Positions 27,017 to 38,428 of a stretch of DNA of 64,000 nt are shown piece after piece. A program made the position numbers and the translations under genes. This DNA is from Panagrolaimus kolymaensis (taxonomy: Eukaryota; Nematoda; Chromadorea; Rhabditida; Panagrolaimidae): contig JAJQJQ010000023.1 in assembly GCA_028622995.1 (NCBI GenBank), positions 682,001-746,000 on the forward strand, written 5' to 3'. The notes under the pieces are model-generated. The model saw nothing but the letters and a program-made list of their open reading frames with translations. It ran no database searches and was not told where the DNA came from. Position 1 is the stretch's first letter. Each line of letters opens with the position of its first letter.

Positions 27017-30000
27017 ATGCCACAACGCCCTTTAAATTTTTACACCGAAATTGCTAGAAGTATGTTTTTTAGTTTTCATTCATTTCTTCCTATTTATTTT
27101 GTAGAGAAAAAAAATCTTCCTTTCTTCAAAGCTCCCAGGCATCCAAAAATTGATAAACTTCCAACTCAATTATCTACAAATTATGTTCCTGGTAAGTTAT
27201 TTTTTTCTTATATCCTCAGAAAATTATCTAATATTTATTCTAGCATCGCCAAATCGAAGGCCAGAAGGATATACAACTCGCACTAGAGTTACTGCTGCTG
27301 GTCCTTCATCGAGTGGTATGTTTTTTCTTTATTTTTCGCAACTAATTTTCACTTGATTTACAGATGCTAACTATCAAACGACTGCTAAACGAAGAAGAAA
27401 TACCATTGTAAGTTTTTTTCCTGTCTTTCTTTTTCTATTGACTTCTTACAAAAAACAAACAAATAATTTTTTTATATTTTAGGAACATTCAAGCAATTCC
27501 GATGTCGATTACAATGATAACAATGATTATGGCTCGCCAATTCGATTTCCACGACGTGTTTCACCTGTTCTCCCAAGTACATCGTTTATATCTTCAAGTC
27601 CTGATCGAGATGTGAGTTACACAATCTTTTTATTTCAAGTTTTTTGTTGTATTTTTTTGGTTTAGTTATTAAAACCTTTTTTTAGGATTACGTCGATGAT
27701 CCAGAAGCAAATCATACTCCTGTCTCGTCACATTCACCTTCTTATCAAGAATCACAAAACACATCATCAAATTTATCAATTTCATCCGATGAAGCATCAA
27801 ATCTTGTTAGTTATTTTACTCCTTAAAAATGCCAAAATTTGAAACCATAGAAACAGAAAAAGCATAACTAAACTTACTTTTCAGGAAGATTCGATTGATA
27901 TTCACGATCATGTTCATTATTCTATGGATTCTGAACCATCTCCAACTCAAATAAAGCAACATGTTAGTTTTATTTTGGCTGTTTGTCTTTGTTTTTTGGT
28001 ACTCTAATATCAAACCAAATCAAACGTCCATGGTTTTTGGGCTTTACAACATATATTTTTGGATGCCATAACATTTTTCTAAACCTTTGATATCGTTACT
28101 AAAACTATGTACTTTTTAGGATAATCACGAAGTTCAAGAGTCAAATCAAGGTTATCAATCAACAGAAGCATCACATCCATTTCAAAATGATCCAACAAAA
28201 AGCTTACCACCTGATCAAAATTTGATACATTGTGAACTACCATCATGGGTAAATCCTTTTTTCATGGGTTTTTTCGTAAATTTGGAACAAATGTCAATGT
28301 ATTTCATAACCTAACAAACATAATTGTTTTCAGGCTGTTGACTCGGATGATGAATCAATGAATATTAGTAAGCTGTTGGAACATAAATGCAGTGATGTAT
28401 GTTTTTTCACAATCATTTTTTGTTACATGATTTTGCATTTGGATGTATGGCACATTCCCTTTGGATTTGCATGATTACTTTCTTCGTTTGAACTGTGTAA
28501 AATATTTCGAAATTACTAATAATTTTTTGGTTTTTAGGATGAATCGGATGAAAGTACATTTAATGATGTTAATGAAGATGATGCTTCATCAGGATATTCT
28601 TCGGCTGAAGGTGATGACGAAGAGTATGAAAATGTAAGTACATTTGCTTTTTGTGAATCTTTCTCGTTTCTCCAAGTCATTCTTTTACTTAACTTTGTAA
28701 TTTTTTAGATTAAAGGATATTACTACCGAATTTTGGGTAATCGTGTCGCTGCAAAAGGTGAAAGGTGTATATATATTACGCATGAACTTATGGTAAAATT
28801 CTGGTAAGTTTAATTCAAAGCAACAACTGCTACGTTTCAAATATAACTAAAGCATAACTAATAAATTTTTAGGGAGGATGTTATTGATTTGAAAGAAACA
28901 AGAAAGAATATTATCCAAGAACTCAAACTAAAATTGACAAATCCAAGAAAATTCTCAGATGAAGATGTCGCTTATTACAAAACCATGATGGACTCAATTC
29001 AATTGCACCTTAACATGATCATTCCAGCTATATCAAAATTAAGAGCAACTTTCATTCGAGGTTCAACTAAAAATCAAGTTTTGTTTCAAGGTTATAAATA
29101 CTCAAGAAGTCGTCAAGAACCAACTCGTTTCAAATGTACGTATAATGCTGATCCAGATACAAAAGAGTTCGACTATTCATTGGATAAATGTTTGGGATAT
29201 CTTGAACTTGATGAAAAAGGTTATCTTCAACCTGGTAGCTACATAAGACATTTTCATGATCCTGTTAAAAATGTATGTTTGAATTAAAAGTGATTGTGTG
29301 TTCTTTACATTTTTACAAATTTTAGGGTGATTTCGATCAAAACCTCGCTGAACCTGTGCTTGCAAACTTTGATAATGTAACTATAGAAGGAAAAAATATT
29401 ACAAACCAGAAGAAATTCAATCATTTCCTTGCTGAAAAGTTACACCAAGCTATAAAATATAAGTAAGTTACTTTAGCCTGAAATACTAAAATCTCAAATT
29501 TTTTGAAACAACGTATTCATTTTTACTTTTTTAGTGAAGATGCAGTGGAAATCAAATCAATGGAACAAGTTATTGAAGATCAATTGGAGAAGTTAAAGTT
29601 ACTAAACGATTCTTACGAAGGTATGTTTTTGAATGCTATTCTCATAATTAGTGGTTTATTTGTTTAACGATGAAAGAATAAAATTAATGGAGATAATTGC
29701 TTTACATTTTTAGAAGAAGAAAATTATATTCCCTCGTTCGTTGAATGGGTGGAATTCTTTCGTATTCATGTTAGAATTGGTGATGTTCGAAAATTGAACA
29801 AATCTGTGTTTCAACGTCGAAACAATCTCGTTGCTGAATCAACTCATACAACGCTTGAATCCAATGAAGTTGTTCGTCAAAGTGGTTTGGATATTCTGGA
29901 TAATCTTGAAAAAGATAAGCGGTTTAGACTTCATGCTGAGAAATGGTTGGTTTGCAATAAAGAATTCGATAGATGTAAAAAAAATGTGTAAGTTTTATTT

Positions 30001-31279
30001 AGAATTTTATGTTTAAAAACGATTCACATAAATAATAACAACATGTTTCTCAAATATTAGAATAATGAGTAACTTTTTCGAATTGACCTTCCAATTGAGG
30101 TGCATCTATCAACACTTATAAGCATTATAGTTATAAAAAATTTTTATTTTCTCTATTTTTATACATGGTTTTTAGGAAAAATATCATGGATATTTGTGTC
30201 AGATTTATGGAAACAAACGCCGAAATGAGAAAAACTGTTGGTCGTGGAGGCTTTGGTAAAGTACGAAGGATGTTTTTCAAGGGATGTGATACTGAATTCG
30301 TGGAAAAAGTTGTAACAAGAATCGAATATGGAACCGCAGCAGTCTATGAAGCTCAAGCTTATATGATATGTGATGAACATGAATATATTCCAAAGATGGT
30401 TTACAATGGATACAATGCAGATGGAAAATGGTGTATAGTTTTAGAATATATTAAAGGTGGAACTCTTATTCATCATATTGAAAATTCAATCATCTCAGAG
30501 AAAGGAAAGCAAACAATTGCATATCAACTTGCTCTTGCTCTGGAATATTTGCATGAAAACAATTTAACACATGGGTGAGTTTTCGGATAAATTATAAAAT
30601 CTGTGATATTATCCTTCTCATTTTCAGTGATCTTAAACCTAATAATGTTGCGTTGACTTTAACCGGCCATGTTCGTCTTTTTGATTTTGGTCAATCTCGT
30701 AATATTACAAAATTCGAAACACTTCCATTTTCTGTATTAATGTATTCAGCTCCTGAAGTAGCCCTCAAAAAACCTGCTGGATTAGCTGCTGATCGATTTT
30801 CATATGGTGTTCTTATTGCTTATTTGATCCAAAGAAGACATCCATTCAACAATATGGATATGAAAGAATTTCTCAGAATAAAAACATATGGACAACCAAA
30901 TTTGGAAGGAATTCACGATGAAACTGCTGAAGAACTTATCAAAGGTCTTTTACAACATGATCCAAATAATCGTCCCAAAAATATTTCAAAGCATCGTTAT
31001 TTCAATGGAGTTGAAGAAAAAGATCCACCATTCAAACCGATGAATCGTCTAATGGCTGGTGACGCTTGTGGAACTAATGGAACAAACGTTTTAAACAAGA
31101 ATCGTGTGGTAAAGAAACTTCGAAAGTATGCTGATAAGGTAGTTGATAGAAAATGTTACTCAAATGATTTTGTTGAAATACACCCAAAGCTCCAATATTT
31201 TTCTCTTTGCATACCTTCTAAAGCTTATTTAAATACATTTAAGAAGAGACCAGGTGGTGGTGGAGATGCCTGTGATTAA
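27017..31279 (+). CDS. Protein kinase with long acidic N-terminal region (17 exons, 967 aa)
   Basis: Exons: 27017-27059, 27105-27191, 27244-27315, 27364-27407, 27483-27611, 27686-27805, 27885-27962, 28120-28248, 28334-28396, 28538-28633, 28709-28803, 28873-29272, 29326-29462, 29535-29620, 29714-29987, 30176-30574, 30628-31279. All phases agree (2,904 nt). Residues about 1-320 are Ser/Asp/Glu-rich and probably disordered; about 320-617 is a folded region I do not recognise. The kinase domain runs from about 635 to 880: glycine loop VGRGGFGKV (639-647), likely beta-3 Lys662 in FVEKVV, hinge VLEYIKGG, catalytic loop HGDLKPNN (750-757), DFG (770-772), SAPE and DRFSYG. Catalytic residues are kept, but the usual HRD arginine is Gly. 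The DPPFKP tail recalls AGC/GRK kinases; the family is uncertain. A polyadenylation signal AATAAA lies at 31,507. It is the first gene beside the satellite. Confidence 0.85.
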
Positions 31280-31524
31280 ATGTTTTATGCCACAAAGTAA
31301 GTTATAATTTTTGATTATGTTATACTAATAAAATTGTTTCGTTTTAGGTATTTTCATCTCATGGAATACTCTTTGAAAGTAAATTCAATGGTTTGACTAT
31401 GTGGTAATTTGAATGGATAATATGATGGAACATAAATAATTTTTTAACAAAACTGTATAATTTTTTATTTAATTTTTGTATTTGATTATGTGTTTTTTGT
31501 AATATTAATAAAGAGTTATTTTTA

Positions 31525-31828
31525 TGTATCATTTTTGAGTGGCCAATAATCATATTCAAGAACTTGTTCAATTTTATTGAGGATTTCTTTAAACGTTGTT
31601 GAAGCATTTGGTTCTTTTCCTCCAACAATTTAACATTATCTCATAAATACAATCTGGAGCATTTTCTAACTCTTTTCCATTTTGTAAAAATTGTATTAAT
31701 TCCGTGGATGACATTGTTGAATATGGAATAGCGTAAGCAAATAAAAAGATAAGACTTCGAATTTTTTTCTTCTTTATCTTGTCTAAAAGCTCAAAAAAGC
31801 ATGGTTTTGTTTGTGTAACAATTAGCAA
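31525..31828 (-). pseudogene. Relic of a tyrosine kinase C-lobe (copy 1)
   Basis: Read on the minus strand, the segment gives PYSTMSSTELIQFLQNGKEL, then an IYEIMLNCW motif, then (after a +1 frame change) KEPNASTTFKEILNKIEQVL. This is the order of subdomains X-XI in tyrosine kinases (PY..M...E....L..G, then IY.IM..CW, then a terminal helix). The frame breaks right after CW, where one extra A sits in a GGAAAAG run. No catalytic loop, DFG or glycine loop is present nearby, so only the last 75-80 residues remain. A related copy with the same break lies at 39,250-39,590. The parent gene is not in the window. Confidence 0.65.
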
Positions 31829-32419
31829 GGGTCTTATACCATCAAAAAAAGTAATGAAAAAGTGTCAATAAAAAAAGTGCTGCTGTGCGGTTGAAGTAAA
31901 CAACATCGAAAGAAAAAAACATTGCAAAACTAAAGAGTTCAAAGATTATTTTAGCTTTCCTTCTTCTTTTTTTTCTTCCCATTGGCTGCGGCGACTATGT
32001 TCGTTAGTTGGTTAAAAAATTGATAAAGAATTTATCCTTCTTCCAAAAACTTCATAAAAATGCTTCAATAATTTGGTTTTTTTAAGGAAGAAAAGTTCGA
32101 GTGATCGTACAAAAACTAAAAAGAACAAGTATTTTTCTTTTCAAACTTTCACTTCCATCAATCATTGTTACTTTTTCATCGCCATGATTTTGCTTGCTTG
32201 TAATGGATTCAAGAATAGCGATGGATTAAAGACATTTTAAGCTATGAGAAAAACTTTTGCTTTTGTTATCAAGTGGGTCATTCCAAAAACACATACATAC
32301 ATTTCAAAGCCTTCTTCAGTAAAAAACTTTTATTTCATAAAACAATCAAAAATTTATTACAATTATTTTTTTTTAATACAAACATATATATGGACGATTA
32401 GTTAAGATTGCGGTGTTGT

Positions 32420-33180
32420 TTAATCATGTCGTACTTCTTCTTTGAACGTTCCAAGAATATCAGCATATGAAAAAAGGATAGACGGAATCGTAATGAGAAT
32501 ACCAATCAGTAAAATTGTAATTGATCCACACCAAACACCATATTTAACACGTTTAACATATTTAATTCGAAGTTTACCAAGATGATCTTTATCAACATAA
32601 TGAGCTTTTTTAGCTACAGCTTCTTCATCTTCAATGGTTGGAGCTCAAACTTGTGTTGGATTATCAATCTTTGATTCACCTTTTGATACTTTGCTTTTGA
32701 TTTCCTGAAAATACAACAAACATAATTTAGCAAAGTTACAAAGAATGATAATTATAATAACAAGTAAGACAACATCAAAGCAGTCATTTTAAAAAAGTTC
32801 TGACTTTCCAATATGATTAACCATAATAATACATAAGTGCCAAGTAAAAGGCTTACTTCATCTTGAGTTTTTCGAGCACCATTATCTTCCTTTGATTCAA
32901 CCTTTTCTTTCTTTTTCTTATCTTTCTTTCCATCACCTTTCTTGCTTTTCTCACTTTTGATGGATTTATTTGATTTTGATGCACTTTTTACAGGATCAGC
33001 TGATGGAGCAGGTAGTGGTGGAGCAGAACCTCCTGCACCAAATGCAGGTACTTCATATTGATTTCCATCAGGAGGAGGAGGAGGTGGTGGATCTAAAAAA
33101 GAGAGAAAATGATAAGTAATAATGATAACAAAGTTAATCAACTTACTTCCCAATCCAATAGGTTCATATTGATCTCCCAT
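32420..33180 (-). CDS. Pro/Lys-rich tail-membrane protein with in-frame TGA (left copy)
   Basis: Exons on the minus strand: 33147-33180, 32857-33092, 32420-32704, identical in structure to the right copy at 48,680-49,440. The product starts MGDQYEPIGLG, has seven consecutive prolines, a GAGGSAPPLPAP stretch, and a Lys/Ser/Glu-rich segment. An in-frame TGA lies at 32,645-32,647. If it terminates, the product is 109 aa. The frame stays open for about 75 more codons and encodes one hydrophobic segment (ITILLIGILITIPSILF) near the C-terminus, giving 184 aa if bypassed. The family is not recognised. It could be a truncated protein, a readthrough product or a young pseudogene. Confidence 0.6.
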
Positions 33181-33509
33181 GATAATGATGATTGATGATG
33201 TTCTTTTTCTTCTTAGAAAATTTGATGAAAATTCAGCTTAAAAAACAAATTCAAACCAACCAAAACCTTTTGCTATGAGAAGAAGTGACTAAAAAAAGCA
33301 ACGAAGAAATGAAAGAATGAATTCAAGTGAGTTATGTTTTTCGCATGGGAAAAAAAACAAGAAAACATGCAAATTTTAACAAGTAATGAGAAAAGTGATA
33401 ATGAAATATAATGATATAAAAATGTTAGTTGGAGACTTTGAGGATTAATAACAACAACAAAACTTTATTTATGAACTAACAATAACAAACAAACAAAATA
33501 TATATAATT

Positions 33510-34209
33510 CTAAGCAGTTTGATCTTCTTCTTCTTCTTGACAACTGGAATTTACCAGTGAACTCGCAAGAGTATTTTCAGCATCATGATTGATGACTGAT
33601 TCTTCTTTCATGTCTTCGCCTTTGATTGCTTGATCGGTTGTATCAGTTATTTTATGTTCAGGAAAACTAAAAAAATTATGTTATTAAGAGGAATTACACA
33701 AGAAGCAAAGAATGTTTACCCTTGAGAAGCGATATTACTGATTCTTCGAGGCGGTATAAATAGTTGACGATGAACATGTTTTGAGACTGTATCAAAAAAA
33801 TATTGTGCCAATTTTGGCCTTCCGAAGATAAAGCTATAGATAAAATATCCAACAGAAACAAAGGTCTGAAAATAAGTTCAAGTTTTACGTATTCATTAGC
33901 ATTCAAAAAAAAATAATTACCTGATTTGTCTGACGATGAGAAAAACATGGTTGCGTTGTTTAATAAACTTGGCTTCAATAAGGTTCAAAGTTGAAAATTC
34001 TCCATACACAAAATGAGATGGAAATATGATGCAAGTGTTTGATATTGTAGTTGAAATAATTCGAAATATTGGATCACCGATAATTTTCTGAAAACAAATA
34101 TAGTTTAGTTTTTTGTTTTAAGAAAAAAAAGAAAACTTACAAGCCGAACGAATTCATTGTTTTCAAGCTTATAAACATCACATCGAAGAGGATGGAATAA
34201 CGATCTCAT
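33510..34209 (-). pseudogene. Frameshifted copy of the 179-aa unknown protein (left copy)
   Basis: Exon equivalents on the minus strand: 34141-34209, 33921-34087, 33720-33865, 33510-33666. Three match the right-arm gene in length, but the second is 167 nt instead of 168. An AAAA run before the donor of exon 2 is AAA here (near 33,925). This moves exons 3-4 out of the frame that stays open across the right copy. The shifted frame is open for most of exon 3 and reaches a stop at 33,694 in intron 3 if that intron is retained. Because the difference is in a homopolymer, an assembly error is possible; otherwise the copy is probably broken. Confidence 0.6.
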
Positions 34210-34867
34210 ATTTACCAAGAAACAACAGCAGCAAAGCAAAGTTTAGAAACAACTAACTTTTGTTGAAGGTAGTGAAAAAAAATTTTTGGGGAAAGAAATT
34301 TTGCTGCTTCAAGCTTTGCATCTTTTTTCTTTGTAAGATTCAATACTGCTAGAATATGATCTCGTTTTACTATGAATCAAATATTATTTTTGGATTTATG
34401 CCTCGACTTTGTTGATGTTTGTTTTGATTATTATTAATAGGAAGAATTAGGTCTTTCATTTCAACATGCTTTAACGATAGTTTTTTTCTTTAAATTTTAT
34501 CCTTTATTTTCCTTCTTGTTTTTATGGAGTTGATCTTCATTTTATTTATGGATGATGTAAAACAAATTAGCAAAAGAGTAAAAAAAAAGTGAGTATAATG
34601 TAATGAAAAAATTAAAGAATTCGTTTATTGATTTAGGTCACTTTTATTATGCTTAGAAAAAAATACAAGAAGGATTTATGCGTAGTTTTAAAGATAATGG
34701 AGAAATAGTAAAAATATTATAGACAATGGCGATACCATTATTTTTAGCGTGAGATTTTTTTAGTTGCAGCAGTAATCGAGACAATGTTTTTTGTATGTTA
34801 ATTGGTTCTAAAACCATGTTAATTGGATCTAATCGTGTTACACTTGGATGGCCTAATGCAGCATAAT
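34210..34867. other. Intergenic DNA between the two inner left-arm genes
   Basis: About 660 bp of AT-rich sequence, the inverted counterpart of 47,017-47,644. It holds the 5' flank of the 179-aa gene copy and the 3' flank of the ING copy (both on minus). I see no further gene or RNA in it. Confidence 0.6.
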
Positions 34868-36789
34868 TTACCGCCTGCTTCTTTTTGACGTTGATGCAGA
34901 TGATCGAAGTTTTCTAACTGCAAATCGATCAGAATTTTGTGGAGTTTTCTGTATCATTTTTGTCGAAGGAGTTTTTGTTAAAGGTTGTGGGATTTTAGAA
35001 ATGGTTTTTATTTGAGGCGTTTTTGATGTTGATGTTTGTTTTTGAGGTGATTGACATTTGGGTGGAATTTTTACTGCTTTCAAATCAACTTTGATTGTGC
35101 TTACAGCAAGATTGTTTATTTTATTATTTCTTCCACTTTTTGGAGTTGGTGGAGAACATGTGGATGAAGGTTCTTGTTTATGATGAGTTGCATTCAGGCT
35201 TGGGCGGGAATCCCGGATCGTGTTCCGGATTCCCGGATTCCGGACCAATTTTTCGATAATTATTCCCGTCCCGGATTCCCGGATTTTATGTCCGGAATCC
35301 GGAATTAATAAGAGTAAAGGGAGGAGTACATATTATCATTCGAGTAATCATTTTCTTCAAAATTTTCATGAAATATCACCAAAACTTTTTGGTTATCTGA
35401 CAAATTATTACTAAAAAAACACTTTTTTCTCAAAAAAATTTAACGCTAAAATCCATAATTGGTTAAAACGTCATGTTTTTTTAAAAATGCGTCTAATACA
35501 TTTTGTTCTGTTTTTAATTAGAAAGCATTTGGTTTAAAAAAAATGAAAAAATGACAGAAAAATAGAATTTTTAACCATTTTATGAATTCCCGGATCATTC
35601 CCGGATTCCCGTTCCGTCCCGGACTTTTTTACGGGAATCCCGGACTCCCGGATTCCCGTCCCGGAGTTTTCATTCCGGCCCAAGCCTGGTTGCATTGCCA
35701 CCACTACTAACTAGAGCTTTTTTTTTCAATGGCGAAGTTAAACTTGTTTTAGGAATTTCGAGATGCTTTTTGTTGGGAGTTTTTATAGGCTTCACTGGAG
35801 TCTTTAATAGTTTCACCGGCGATAAAAGTGGCAACTTTGGAGTTTCAATATTTTCTTTTTTCAATTCGCTCAAACTTTTTCTTGGATTTATTATTCTTTT
35901 GATGGGCGATAAATAGCTATCATTTTGTTGCCGCCTTGGAGTTTTGGAAAATGTTTTTCTTGTACTTTTCTTAGTTGCTTCAATTCTTGTTTTGCAATCA
36001 TCACAAAACCATTCAGCCTCCGGATCTTCTTTTAATCCAACACATATAAAATGAAACCATTCATATTCGCAACTTTCACCATCGCAAGCTACCATTCGAC
36101 CAAATGCAACCTAGAAACAAGCGATTATTGGTGAGCGTATGAATATTAGAAACATACTCTTTGACAATAACAATATCGAGGTTCTGATGGATCTGCTTGA
36201 TAATCGGCAACTGCCACGGGTTCAGTCGAAACACTTTCTTGAGCTTTAGGGTTTCCTAAAATGGTAAATAAAATAAGATATTATAAAATACCTATATATT
36301 AAATAAAGAAATTTACGTTTATGCCGCCTCAAATGATGCTTCTTTTTTCTCCTTCGCTGATCCAAAACTGCTAATCGCGCAAGTGCAGCATCGCTTGTTT
36401 TTGCTGTTTCTTTATTATCCCAATATTTTTGAAGCTTTTTATCAAAATCATTTACTTCTTTATCCACTGCATCATAAGCATATTTACAAATTTTAAGCTT
36501 ATCTTTTTGGAAATCAATTGCTTTTTTGTGAAATTTCTGAAAAACAATTTTTTCTAAACTCAAATTGAATGAAGGAAAGCCAGAAACTTACCATAACTTC
36601 ATCGATTCCCGTTTTAATATTAACTTTATTCCTTCGATTTTCTTTTATTTTTGAAGTTAAAGCTTCAATAAAATTATTAACATTTTGATGAATTTCTGAA
36701 TCAAGGGTTTGAAGTTTATTATTGGTTTTAGTTATTAGTCGTTGAGCTTCTTGAATATTTTCTGAAGCTGTTTCAATATCATGTGACAT
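34868..36789 (-). pseudogene. ING-family PHD protein, left copy, interrupted by a transposon
   Basis: Minus-strand exons 36592-36789, 36317-36536, 36158-36255 and the last exon 36110-34868 match the right copy (45,612-47,016). The ING-type N-terminal helices and all PHD finger cysteines and histidine are still encoded. Exon 4 is split by a 494-bp hAT-like element at 35,195-35,688. Translation runs from ...SSGGNAT into the element (RLGPE) and stops at 35,670, so the basic Pro/Thr/Lys-rich tail is lost. After the insertion the ancestral frame resumes to a TAA at 34,868. Exon 4 also carries 15 extra nt in the tail compared with the right copy. A truncated ING protein with its PHD finger could still be made, so loss of function is inferred, not shown. 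Confidence 0.8.
35195..35688. mobile_element. Non-autonomous hAT-like DNA transposon (494 bp) with 8-bp target duplication
   Basis: The element begins CAGGCTTGGGC and ends GCCCAAGCCTG: perfect 11-bp terminal inverted repeats, extendable to about 17 bp with one mismatch. It is flanked by direct repeats GTTGCATT at 35,187-35,194 and 35,689-35,696. The right arm has one GTTGCATT (seen there as AATGCAAC) and no insert, so it is the empty site. An 8-bp duplication and CAGG-type ends fit the hAT superfamily. It has no transposase ORF. Both subterminal regions are full of CCGGATTCCCGG-like motifs, GC-rich against an AT-rich host; the middle is AT-rich. It lies in the last exon of the left ING gene. 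Confidence 0.9.
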
Positions 36790-37489
36790 CGTTTTTGTTA
36801 TTAAACACAATAATAATAAAAGTAATTTAAAACTTAAGCTTAAAATTAATTGAAAGAGTTACTTTTCCCGCGTTTTAATGAATTTGTTTTGGCAATGTTC
36901 CAAAAAAATTGATTTTTTTTCACTTTGAGAACATTTTTTTTTCTTTATTCCCTTTAAAAATATAAAAATTTATTGTAAAAAAATTGTTTCACCAATCACT
37001 TCAATAATTTCATAAACTGAATTAAATAATAATTAAACATTTGTGATTTGAGCAGGTCAAACTAATGTCGCTTCAGGTGAAGCTAAACATAGAAAAGAAG
37101 AAAAATTAACTCAAAAAAGGGAGCGATAATGAAATCGAACAACATAAACTCGCTTTTCCAATAGCTGCTTTCACCACACAAAGGTTGGATTTTACTTCAT
37201 GCTAAAAGTTTGCTTTTTTTGATAATTTTTTAAACCTAAAACGCAAACCGAAATGATGGGGAAATTTAAGTTGTTGTTACAACACCGCCTTCAATTTCAG
37301 CGATATTTCTGTATTTCACTTTTTATTGTTCGTAATGTTCCACCATCGAGACGTTTACATGATAAATATAATCCTACGAGAGAAGAAAATGCTGTGACAT
37401 CCATCTATTTCATGCCTATGAAACACTATTAGCAAACTAGAAAGACTTATTTAAAAGCAAACAAAATCCACTAACAATAAACTTGATAA
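36790..37489. other. 5' flank of left ING copy, with arm sequence
   Basis: This is the inverted counterpart of about 44,175-45,611 in the right arm, but without the 730-bp block at 44,364-45,095. The junction is near 37,310, where CTGTATTTCAC meets AATTTCAGCGAT. It presumably includes the promoter of the left ING copy. I see no intact gene; short coding-like frames shared with the right arm are not supported as genes. Confidence 0.5.
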
Positions 37490-37622
37490 CAAAAAAAGTG
37501 TTATGCCTTTAACCCGATTATACCATGTCATATTTACGGGTGCTTATGCAATAAATTATAAGCAGGACTAATTTTGTAATAAGCGCTTTCATTTTTTCTT
37601 AATTCTGCATTGATTTTGTTTC
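37490..37622. repeat. Short dispersed repeat, copy 1
   Basis: About 130 bp including GTGTTATGCCTTTAACCCGA, then a stretch through TATAAGCAGGACTAA to AATAAGCGCTTTC, is found in reverse complement at about 53,540-53,675 inside an intron of the RGK-like gene. The copies differ by small substitutions and a short insertion. It sits at the inner boundary of the left arm. There is no coding potential; it could be a MITE fragment or another dispersed repeat. Confidence 0.7.
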
Positions 37623-37639
37623 ATACTCTTCCCCAAAAA

Positions 37640-38062
37640 GCAAGCAACACTCACTTCAATGTTCGCTGTTTCAAAAATTATAAAACAAAAAGGTTTTTTG
37701 AACTTTAGTTGAAGCAGGAAGGAATATTGTGAAAATTCAATATAACTAATTAGAAAACAAAAAAATGGATTAAACCAAATCGGGTAAAGCAATAAGAAAA
37801 ATAAAAGCGAACTGTTTCAAAGTAAATTAAAAAACGAAATAACTAAAATCAGCTGGTTTTGTTTTTCTCAATTGAAAAAAAGCGTCGATAAAAAAAGTGC
37901 TGCTGTGGTGCGCTTGAAATAAACAACATTGAAAGAAAAAAACAATAAACAACGACAAAAAAAACATTGCAAAACTAAAAAGAGTTCAAAGATTGCTTTT
38001 GCTTTCTTTCTTTTTTCTCTTCCCCATTGGCTGCAACGACTATGCCCATCAGCTGGTTAAAA
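37640..38062. repeat. Third copy of the arm-flank repeat
   Basis: This stretch is the reverse complement of about 49,860-50,280 (just outside and at the end of the right arm) and also resembles 31,860-32,030 in the same orientation. Shared landmarks are AAAAAAAGTGCTGCTGTG, AACAACATTGAAAG and CCCATTGGCTGC. The outer right-arm flank therefore also occurs inside the spacer. Confidence 0.75.
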
Positions 38063-38099
38063 ATGAAGAAAAAAAAGCATAATTTGTGAAACATAATTT

Positions 38100-38320
38100 T
38101 GGCTAAACTTATATTTAATGCTTCCTAAACCAATACAAAAATACGTACATAAAATAATACTAACATCAATCTCATTTATTGAAGAAGAAAAAATTGATGC
38201 TAGACTTCTAATATTATCCCTTTTAAAATCACTCCAAAATTTGATGGCTTCATTCCCCGTTGAAAACGATTTTTGTTTTTCCCATAAAACCTTCATTTGT
38301 TCGAAATTAGCGTAATCTGC
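38100..38320 (-). other. Coding-like orphan segment antisense to the next gene's 5' flank
   Basis: On the minus strand an acceptor-like TTTGCAG is followed by an open frame containing NFEQMKVLWEKQKSFSTGN and FWSDFKRDNIRSLASIF. The composition is protein-like rather than low complexity, but I recognise no family, start or partner exon. It may be an exon relic of a gene copied into the spacer. Confidence 0.25.
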
Positions 38321-38428
38321 AAAATGCATGCAACAATGAAAAAATTTGTTCTTTCCTGCACTTTTTTCTTTCATTTTTTCTTTCTTCCTTCCAAAACCTT
38401 TCATCGTCGTCAATTTCCCAAAAATATT

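Larger units (their letters stand above)
31860..37490. repeat. Left arm of a large inverted duplication
   Basis: This segment is the reverse complement of about 44,170-50,035 at high identity through genes, introns and intergenic DNA. Corresponding points: stop of the membrane-protein gene at 32,420 and 49,440; start codons of the ING gene at 36,789 and 45,612; intergenic text around 37,310-37,460 and 44,200-44,360. The arms differ by the hAT-like insertion at 35,195 (left only), a roughly 730-bp block at 44,364-45,095 (right only), and small indels and substitutions. The outer end dissolves near 31,860. Confidence 0.9.

Noticed and set aside
33694..33978. 94-aa frame as a separate gene in the left arm
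   Set aside because: It is the frameshifted reading of the 179-aa gene's exon 3 plus introns; the right arm shows the true exon structure.
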